This document shows positions 14,414 through 19,556 of a stretch of DNA of 19,556 nt, piece after piece. The stretch lies in the NCBI GenBank assembly GCA_964542875.1, contig CAZIWA010000108.1:1-19556 (forward strand), written 5' to 3'. This stretch comes from CAZGOM01 sp964542875 (lineage in GTDB: Bacteria > Planctomycetota > Phycisphaerae > Phycisphaerales > Phycisphaeraceae). Below the pieces are notes generated by a model, which was not told the DNA's origin, did not search any database, and saw only the letters and a program-made list of their open reading frames with translations. Both the position numbers and the translations under genes were made by a program. Every line of letters begins with the position of its first letter. Positions within the stretch are counted from its first letter, which is position 1.

Positions 14414-16300
14414 ATGAAGAACCAGCCCAGCGACCGGATTGAACGCACCGCAGTGACTTTGGATGTGGCGCAGGCCGCATTTGCCTTTGGGCCTGAGAAG
14501 GCGAAGAAGGTCTTGTGGACTGCGAAGGTGCAGGCGGAGGTGGATGGCGCATGGGTGGGATTGAAATTCCAGAGCCCCAAGGCCGGTGTGCTGCGCGGTG
14601 TGGCCGATGGCGTGGCCTTGGAAGTGAACGTACAGGAGGGGCACGCGGGTTTGGCTGCGGTGGGCGTTTTGCTTTCGGCCACGCGTCGGGTGAACGTTGG
14701 GCGGGTGGTGCTGAGCGTGGAGATTCCAGAGCTTAAGGCAGGGCGGTCGTATTTCGTCCTAAAGAGCGGACTGCCGGCGCAGGGCGGGGTGGGGGAATTG
14801 AAGAATGGCGCGCAAGGCGTGGAGAGCGAGGCCTCCAACCTGGTGGCCGTGCTGGGCGCGCGGGGCAAGTCGCCGGCGTTGCTGTTTGGGTCGACGGGTG
14901 TGGCGCAGGACCCTTCGTATTTCAAGGTGGAAGGCGGGAAGCTGCTGGCGGGGTTTGAGGTGAACAGAGCGGTGGAAGGGGATGTGAGTTATGGGCTTCA
15001 GTTTGGGACGGGGGATTGCCGGCTTGGTTTGCTGGATGCGTTTGGCGAGAGTCTGAAGGGGGTGGCGCGTCAAGGCGGTGCGACGCCGACAGGCTGGAAC
15101 TCGTGGGATTACTACGGCGGCGGGCTGTCGATGAAGGAACTGCGCAAGGAGATGGCGGCGATCAACGATTCGCCGCTGAAGGGGAAGCTGAAATACTTCA
15201 CGCTGGACATGGGCTGGGAGGAGACTTGGGGCGTGTGGGAACCCAACCGACGGTTCCCGGGGACGTTTAAGGCGATTGCCGGGGAGATCCGCAAGGCGGG
15301 GTTTACGCCGGGGATCTGGACATCGCCGCTGCAGGTGGGGCGGTTCACGGAGATCGCGCGGATGCGGCAGGATTTATTTGTGCGGTACCCCGATGGCCGG
15401 GTGGTGATCGATGAACGGCAGACGCCCATCGGGCATGCGCTGTTTCTGGATTATTCAAAAGATGAAGTGTGCGACCTGGTGAGCGGGTGGTTCCGGGAGA
15501 TGCGCAAGGGTGGATTTGATTTGTTTAAGGTGGACTACATCTATGCCTGCTTCCTGGATGTGCTCAAAGATACGACGGTGCCGATCGGGAAGGTGGAGTT
15601 TGCGCGGCGGATTCTGCAGTCGGTGCGGGATGGGGTGGGGGAGGATGCGCACATCATCAATTGCGGGGCACCGCCTGAGGGGGCGATCGGGGTGACCAAC
15701 AGCTCGCGGGTGTCTTCGGATATTCATAATTTCTGGGGCCATGTGAGGAACGCGGCGGGCCAGATCTGCATTCGCGCATGGATGGACAAGCGGCTGTGGA
15801 CGATCGATCCAGACTTTGCCATTATCCGAAGCAACGGGGAAAACACGAATGACAAGTGGCTTAACTTTCCGTATCACTCGCGGCCGTACTCTCCGGAGGA
15901 TTGGTGGATGACGGGTCCGGAGGCTGCGGAGCGGGAACTGATGGTGTGGCTGTCGCTGGTACGGGTGACGGGTGGGACGACGTTCCTGAGCGATTCGATT
16001 TACCGGTTGGATAAGCGGGTGGTAAAGCTGTTGGCGAAACTGTTTCCGCCTCTGACGGTGACGGGGCGGCCGGTGGATTTGTTTGAGAGCGGAGCTGGCC
16101 CGGCGCGGGTGTGGCACTCGGCGGACCCCAAGCGGCCGACGGTGGGGGTGTTCAACTGGGAGGACACGGCGGCGACGGTGGAGTTGCCGGAAGGGTTGAA
16201 ACTGCCCAAGGAGGGCAAGGACTTCTGGACGGGGCAGAAGGTGGCGATCGGGCGCAAAGTGGAACTGGCGGCGCGGTCGTGCCTGCTGGTGGAGGTTTGA
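14414..16300 (+). CDS. Clan GH-D alpha-galactosidase-like glycoside hydrolase
   Basis: The enzyme (628 residues from ATG 14414) is predicted to release alpha-linked sugars with retention, as GH27, GH31 and GH36 enzymes do. A beta-rich N-terminal domain leads to a TIM barrel starting at TGWNSWDYYGGG. FTLDMGWEETWG and a GFTPGIWTSP strand follow. The nucleophile is Asp374 in FDLFKVDYIY, and the acid/base is probably Asp436 in SSRVSSDIHNFW, which fits the R-x3-D pattern. A C-terminal beta domain ends the protein. No signal peptide is present, so it would act on imported oligosaccharides. An in-frame TTG at 14402 is closer to the AGGAAG ribosome site (14393-14398), so the start is uncertain by four codons. 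Confidence 0.87.
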   Translation: MKNQPSDRIERTAVTLDVAQAAFAFGPEKAKKVLWTAKVQAEVDGAWVGLKFQSPKAGVLRGVADGVALEVNVQEGHAGLAAVGVLLSATRRVNVGRVVLSVEIPELKAGRSYFVLKSGLPAQGGVGELKNGAQGVESEASNLVAVLGARGKSPALLFGSTGVAQDPSYFKVEGGKLLAGFEVNRAVEGDVSYGLQFGTGDCRLGLLDAFGESLKGVARQGGATPTGWNSWDYYGGGLSMKELRKEMAAINDSPLKGKLKYFTLDMGWEETWGVWEPNRRFPGTFKAIAGEIRKAGFTPGIWTSPLQVGRFTEIARMRQDLFVRYPDGRVVIDERQTPIGHALFLDYSKDEVCDLVSGWFREMRKGGFDLFKVDYIYACFLDVLKDTTVPIGKVEFARRILQSVRDGVGEDAHIINCGAPPEGAIGVTNSSRVSSDIHNFWGHVRNAAGQICIRAWMDKRLWTIDPDFAIIRSNGENTNDKWLNFPYHSRPYSPEDWWMTGPEAAERELMVWLSLVRVTGGTTFLSDSIYRLDKRVVKLLAKLFPPLTVTGRPVDLFESGAGPARVWHSADPKRPTVGVFNWEDTAATVELPEGLKLPKEGKDFWTGQKVAIGRKVELAARSCLLVEV

Positions 16301-16380
16301 TTGCGGGGGGAGGAGAATCGAAATAGAGCAATCGAAAGCTGAGGAATAGAGCCGGATCGGAAGTGGATTCCGGCCGCGAA

Positions 16381-16408
16381 GTGCTGTGTGATTGGTGATT
16401 GATGGGTT
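16381..16408. repeat. Heptad array (GTGATTG)
   Basis: Units are GTGCTGT, GTGATTG, GTGATTG and ATGGGTT. It sits 16 bp before the first 36-bp repeat. A looser array with GTGATT and GATTGA elements precedes the second copy of that repeat in the same way (about 17590-17618). Confidence 0.5.
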
Positions 16409-16424
16409 GGCGGGAGTTGTACGC

Positions 16425-16460
16425 GGCGTGGTGGGCCTCGCGGACTCGGCGCCACCCTAC
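16425..16460. repeat. 36-bp intergenic repeat, copy 1
   Basis: Identical over all 36 bp to 17621-17656. It is an imperfect palindrome: GGTGGGCC near one end and GGCGCCACC near the other flank a central CGCGGACTCG. Confidence 0.92.
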
Positions 16461-16483
16461 AGCAGAAATGAGGGGAATCGGTT

Positions 16484-16514
16484 TTGACAAGAAAAAGGTC
16501 GGTTTGGCTATTTA
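16484..16514 (+). promoter_or_regulatory. Candidate pseudopilin promoter
   Basis: A perfect TTGACA (16484-16489) is followed by an AT-rich stretch CTATTTATT around 16508-16516. The best -10 matches only three of six positions, with a 17-19 nt spacer. It would give a leader of about 75 nt. Confidence 0.4.
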
Positions 16515-16595
16515 TTGAGCGGGTTGAAGTTGGGATGATCTTGTTTCATCTTGCGGGTGGAAGGGTTGAAGGATTTTGAAAGAAGAGCATGTCCT

Positions 16596-17507
16596 ATGTT
16601 GAATTTGAGAAAAAAACGGTCAGGCGGGATGCGTGGCGGGTTTACGTTGATTGAATTGCTGATCGTGATTTCGATCATTGCGATGCTGATGGCGATTTTG
16701 CTGCCGTCGCTGAATAAGTCGCGGGTGGCGGCGCGAAAGAGCGTGTGTTTGAGCGGGGCGAGGTCGGTGAACCTGGCGGTGACCCTGTATACGACAGACA
16801 ACCGGAATTACTACCCGAGCTCGCTGCCGTACAAGGACCCCAACCCGACGATCAGCTATCACGATGCGCTGGACAAGGGGGCGTACATCGGGCGCAACGC
16901 GTTTACCGCCAAGGGTGGATGCCCGTACGGTCCGAGGAACTACAGCACGGCGGTGGGGAGCGCGGCGGCGGCGGGTGTGCTGCCGGTGACCAGCTATGCG
17001 GCCAAGACGAGTTATCAGCTCAATGGTGCGGTGCTGCAGACGGGATATGCCTCGGGGAACTGGACGCTGAACCCCGGGATGGTGTCCGCATCGGGAAGCA
17101 CGGCGTGGGGGTACTGGGGGCCGATGAAGACGACGATGGCGCGGGTGGAGCGGCATCCGACATTGTTGGCGGTGACGTTCTGCAGCCCATCACCGGGCGG
17201 GTATGGGATGGATGCCAATGCGTACGTTTCCCCGCTGCTGCATATGCTGGGGACATCGACGAATGCGACGACATATCAGCCGAACCCGGAAGATTACCGG
17301 CATGATGGTGAAGGGGTTCCGATGTCGATGGCGGATGGGCACGGGTATTTCATGCGCCGGGATGAACTGATCGCGATCGACAGCTACCCGGTGCCGACGG
17401 GGTGGGACGTGAACTGGAGGCGGCTGTACACGGCGGGGTTGAGTGTGCCGATCGTGTCGTTTAACCCGCTGAATGATGGGGCGGGGCGGGCGTTACTGGA
17501 TCGGTGA
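16596..17507 (+). CDS. Type II secretion-like pseudopilin (prepilin N-terminal methylation motif)
   Basis: The 303-residue protein starts with a short basic leader. The prepilin peptidase site follows, cleaving between Gly15 and Phe16 of GGFTLIELLIV, with Glu20 at position +5 and a hydrophobic helix to about residue 37. The remainder is a periplasmic or surface domain. Near the C-terminus RHDGEGVPMSMADGH resembles the H-X9-DG motif of planctomycete pseudopilin-like proteins, with ten residues between His and Asp instead of nine. ATG 16596 was chosen over an upstream in-frame start at 16551 because it gives the short basic leader typical of prepilins. No secretion ATPase or prepilin peptidase lies nearby. 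It follows glycosidase genes and may be surface-exposed, but its role is unknown. Confidence 0.88.
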   Translation: MLNLRKKRSGGMRGGFTLIELLIVISIIAMLMAILLPSLNKSRVAARKSVCLSGARSVNLAVTLYTTDNRNYYPSSLPYKDPNPTISYHDALDKGAYIGRNAFTAKGGCPYGPRNYSTAVGSAAAAGVLPVTSYAAKTSYQLNGAVLQTGYASGNWTLNPGMVSASGSTAWGYWGPMKTTMARVERHPTLLAVTFCSPSPGGYGMDANAYVSPLLHMLGTSTNATTYQPNPEDYRHDGEGVPMSMADGHGYFMRRDELIAIDSYPVPTGWDVNWRRLYTAGLSVPIVSFNPLNDGAGRALLDR

Positions 17508-17521
17508 GGAGGAAGAAGAAG

Positions 17522-17535
17522 TTACGAATTACGAA
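17522..17535. repeat. Heptad pair TTACGAA x2
   Basis: Two identical TTACGAA units and a partial third (TTGAGGG) lie 14 bp after the pseudopilin stop, in the convergent spacer with the sialidase-like gene. Confidence 0.45.
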
Positions 17536-17620
17536 TTGAGGGGGATGCGTGTTGGGTGGCGCACACCGGTTTGATGGTGATGCTTTTGGGGTGATTCGAT
17601 TGACGGTGGGTCTGGGGGGT

Positions 17621-17656
17621 GGCGTGGTGGGCCTCGCGGACTCGGCGCCACCCTAC
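17621..17656. repeat. 36-bp intergenic repeat, copy 2
   Basis: Identical to 16425-16460 and in the same orientation. It lies in the 157-bp convergent spacer, 8 bp past the sialidase-like stop codon. Confidence 0.92.
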
Positions 17657-17664
17657 CCGGATGG

Positions 17665-19095
17665 TCACGTGAAGCGCCAGGGGGCGGGGATGGTGAGGGT
17701 GGTGGGGAGTTCCATGAGGTAGGCGCCGGCCTGGGGTGGTGCGAAGGCGCCGCCTGTGTTGGTGGCGCCGTCGACGAGGCGGAAGGCCAGGAGGTTGTGC
17801 CAGTTTCCGTCGGCGAGGCGGCAGGGCATGGCGAGGGGGTGGTCGAGGTACCAGTGGTTGTCGCAGCAGTGGGTGTCGATGGGGCGTGCGGGGCCAAAGC
17901 GCTCGATGGCGTCGAAGATGCAAAGCGGGGGGAGAACGGATTTGCGGTCGGGCGAGAGGGGCCAGGCCCAGAGTTTTTGACGATGCATGACAAGCGGGAT
18001 GGTGCGGCCTTTGGAGTCTTTGATGACGGGGTGGCCGGGGTTGGCCAAGAGGTAGAGGGAGCCGTCGGCGAGTTGGTTGAGGGTGACGGGGGACGCGGCG
18101 CGGATGCCGTGGATGCAGAGGTGACGGAGCCAGGTTTCGCCGTTGTCGGTGGAGCGGTAGATGCGGAAGGATTCGTAGAGGTTCTGCATGCCGGCGGCGT
18201 CGCGCTGGCCGGGGGGGACGTTTGCGCCTTTGCCGCGGATGGAGCAGAGCAGGGAGCCGTCGGTGTCGCGGATAAGGGTGGGTTCAAAGCCCATGTCGGG
18301 GCCGGGTTCGGGGATGCGGCGCATGGAGACGGGCCGCCAGCCTGTGGGGCCGTATTGCCAGCGGGAAATGGCGGCGGCGTTGCATGCGCCCAGGGGGTTG
18401 TTGGGGGCGTGGGGCTTGAGGCCGGATTCCTTGAGCTTTTGGAAGTAGGTTTCCACGGAGGGATCAATTTGCCCGGCGTTGTGGGCAAACAGGAGGTCGG
18501 GCCCGTCGGGCAGGGCGGGGGAGAGACCGCGGGTGCTCATGGTCCAGCCGGGGAAAAGTGTGTCGGGGTTGATGCGTTCGTGATGGGTGATGTGAAGTTT
18601 TTCGCCGTCGAAGCGGAGCTGCAAGAGGGTGAGGAAACCCATGTCGCCGTGGCGGTCAACGGGCGGGACGGCATTTTTGTGGTCGCTGGGATGGGCTTTG
18701 ACGTAGCCCATGGCGAAGCCGGTGCCTGCGTGGGGGTGCGTGGAGCCGTCGGCGAGGCGGGCGCCCAGGGGGACAAAGCCGCCGATGGCCAGGTGGTGGA
18801 CCATGTCGTGGGGCTCGCCGGTCTGGGGGTGGTTTTCAGAGGTGTTGCGCGGGCCGGGCTGGGCGTTTTCGGGTTTGAGTTTTTCGATGTCGTCGAGGAT
18901 GAAAACGTCCCAGCCGTCTTCGTGATCGACGACGGGCATGTTGGTGACGCGGATGTTGGCGAGCAGGGCGATTTGCGTGGGGGAGACCTGGAAGAAATGC
19001 GGGATGCCGTAGCGGTAGGGATGCGGCCCGGGGTTGTTGACGGGCTCGGTGAGATGGATGGTTTTAAGGGACGGGAAGGGGGGAGGGGTTGTCAT
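17665..19095 (-). CDS. Sialidase/BNR-repeat-like beta-propeller protein
   Basis: The 476-residue protein resembles the six-bladed propeller of sialidases and related hydrolases or lyases. A clear Asp-box RSTDNGETW lies at 314-322. FEPTLIRDTDGSLLCSIRGKG (270-290) matches the blade carrying the catalytic Glu and a substrate Arg in related proteins, and LADGSLYLLANPG (342-354) looks like another blade. ATG 19095 was preferred over a start at 19188, since the upstream extension crosses a heptad array. No signal peptide is present, which is unusual for an exo-sialidase, and the true substrate may be another sugar. It lies upstream of nothing on its strand; the next minus-strand gene, a lyase, ends 249 bp before its start behind a terminator. 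Confidence 0.75.
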   Translation of the reverse strand: MTTPPPFPSLKTIHLTEPVNNPGPHPYRYGIPHFFQVSPTQIALLANIRVTNMPVVDHEDGWDVFILDDIEKLKPENAQPGPRNTSENHPQTGEPHDMVHHLAIGGFVPLGARLADGSTHPHAGTGFAMGYVKAHPSDHKNAVPPVDRHGDMGFLTLLQLRFDGEKLHITHHERINPDTLFPGWTMSTRGLSPALPDGPDLLFAHNAGQIDPSVETYFQKLKESGLKPHAPNNPLGACNAAAISRWQYGPTGWRPVSMRRIPEPGPDMGFEPTLIRDTDGSLLCSIRGKGANVPPGQRDAAGMQNLYESFRIYRSTDNGETWLRHLCIHGIRAASPVTLNQLADGSLYLLANPGHPVIKDSKGRTIPLVMHRQKLWAWPLSPDRKSVLPPLCIFDAIERFGPARPIDTHCCDNHWYLDHPLAMPCRLADGNWHNLLAFRLVDGATNTGGAFAPPQAGAYLMELPTTLTIPAPWRFT

Positions 19096-19119
19096 GGTAT
19101 CAGGGTACAAAAAAAGAGG

Positions 19120-19147
19120 TTCCGGGTCCGGCGTCCCGGGTCGGAAG
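19120..19147. repeat. Heptad array upstream of the sialidase-like gene
   Basis: Units are TTCCGGG, TCCGGCG, TCCCGGG and TCGGAAG. Shifted by two bases they read GGGTCCG, GCGTCCC and GGGTCGG, matching the GNGTCYN family. The array begins 25 bp upstream of the start codon. Confidence 0.6.
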
Positions 19148-19219
19148 ATATAGAGGTGCGGAGTTTGGCGTGTGGGTGATATGGGCACTTATGTCGGGGG
19201 TGGACGGCGATGGGGAGCC

Positions 19220-19242
19220 GGCGGGACGCCGGCGCTCCCGGT
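19220..19242. repeat. 23-bp GC-rich repeat, copy 2
   Basis: One mismatch to 7568-7590. Here the surrounding GGGAGC and GCTCCC extend it to a larger imperfect palindrome. Confidence 0.65.
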
Positions 19243-19255
19243 GGGGAGTTAAAGA

Positions 19256-19290
19256 AAAGAGGTCCGGAATTTTTGGCTCCGGACCTCTTT
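19256..19290 (-). terminator. Intrinsic terminator of the lyase gene
   Basis: A 13-bp stem (19256-19268 with 19278-19290) has a 9-nt loop and a core of AGGTCCGGA. On the minus strand it ends in TCTTTTCTTT, 55 bp past the lyase stop codon. The plus strand also has T-rich sequence after it, so it could work both ways. Confidence 0.8.
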
Positions 19291-19305
19291 CTTGGTTTTT
19301 GTTTT

Positions 19306-19340
19306 TAGACCCAGGACACAGGACGCGGGACACGCGACTT
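19306..19340. repeat. Five-unit heptad array (inverted GNGTCYN family)
   Basis: Units are TAGACCC, AGGACAC, AGGACGC, GGGACAC and GCGACTT. The reverse complement contains GTGTCCC and GCGTCCT, so it matches the array at 3991-4025 in the opposite orientation. It lies 4 bp after the lyase stop codon. Confidence 0.7.
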
Positions 19341-19344
19341 CTTT

Positions 19345-19556
19345 TTACTTGAGCCAGCTGTCGAGGTTCTGCTTGATGAATTCGTCGTCGATGAGGTGGG
19401 GGTAGGCCTTGCAGACGCGAGTGAGTTCATCGGCCTGGCCGGGGGACATGACTTCAGCGGGGTTGAGGCATTTGTTGTTGATCATGAGGCCCTGGCGGCG
19501 CAGGACTTCGTGCATGCCGGGGATGCAGCCGTGGAAGGAGTGGGCGGGGTCGAACA
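19345..19556 (-). CDS. C-terminal end of a dihydrodipicolinate synthase/N-acetylneuraminate lyase-family protein (partial)
   Basis: Only the last 69 complete codons are visible, ending at TAA 19345. The text FDPAHSFHGCIPGMHEVLRR near the cut, then LMINNKCLNP, MSPGQADELTRV, YPHLIDDEFI and a final WLK, resembles the C-terminal helices of DapA-type class I aldolases found in sugar-acid catabolism. These enzymes form a Schiff base with a pyruvate-type substrate, but the lysine and YxxN residues lie outside the window. The assignment rests on these helices alone. It has its own terminator, so it is not simply an operon mate of the sialidase-like gene. Confidence 0.55.
   Translation of the reverse strand, partial: FDPAHSFHGCIPGMHEVLRRQGLMINNKCLNPAEVMSPGQADELTRVCKAYPHLIDDEFIKQNLDSWLK

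Larger units (their letters stand above)
16301..16595. other. Spacer upstream of the pseudopilin
   Basis: This 295-bp region has no gene that I can support. It holds a small inverted repeat GCCGGA/TCCGGC (16351-16356 and 16369-16374), a heptad array (16381-16408), the 36-bp repeat (16425-16460) and a candidate promoter (16484-16514). Confidence 0.6.

Noticed and set aside
17797..19179. A 460-codon plus-strand frame
   Set aside because: It is antisense to the sialidase-like gene, which carries an Asp-box and propeller motifs; the plus frame is Gly/Val/Ala-rich with no recognisable domain.

Overview
The window looks like a chromosomal segment of a GC-rich planctomycete-like bacterium, perhaps close to Phycisphaerae. 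This is inferred from three things: a GyrA with a non-proteobacterial quinolone-pocket sequence, a lone pseudopilin with a planctomycete-style C-terminal H-Xn-DG motif, and an uncharacterised BshC-like protein next to sugar-active genes. No rRNA or other taxonomic marker is present. I see no CRISPR array, transposase, prophage or toxin-antitoxin pair.

Layout. Positions 1-5936 are mainly housekeeping: the N-terminal part of gyrA (minus, cut by the window edge), purC (plus), then a minus-strand run of rsmA, a family 2 glycosyltransferase and a BshC-like protein. Divergent from rsmA is a secreted S1/P1 nuclease (6047-6904). Next, all on the minus strand, are a small zinc-ribbon membrane protein, tRNA-Asp(GTC) with a clear promoter and terminator, an AraC regulator followed by a phytanoyl-CoA dioxygenase-family enzyme, and a four-cluster ferredoxin. 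From 10827 the content is mainly carbohydrate metabolism: a 745-residue alpha/alpha-barrel glycosidase-like protein, an HpcH/HpaI aldolase, a clan GH-D alpha-galactosidase-like enzyme and a pseudopilin (all plus), then a sialidase-like beta-propeller protein and the C-terminal end of a DapA/NanA-type lyase (both minus).

The scaffold contains a 100-N gap (13981-14080) inside the aldolase gene. Exactly 55 bp are repeated on both sides of it. Removing the Ns and one copy restores a single 253-codon frame with all expected catalytic residues, so the gap is almost certainly a scaffolding artefact.

The most unusual signal lies between the genes. Nearly every longer spacer carries a short, degenerate tandem array with a 7-nt period. 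The sequence differs by locus, but most fit a G-N-G-T-Y-Y-N pattern; one array overlaps the nuclease stop codon. Mixed in are palindromic repeats, including a 36-bp element present twice without a mismatch. The plus strand is G-rich and C-poor throughout regardless of gene direction, which suggests strong replication-strand skew and explains the many long antisense open frames that are not genes.
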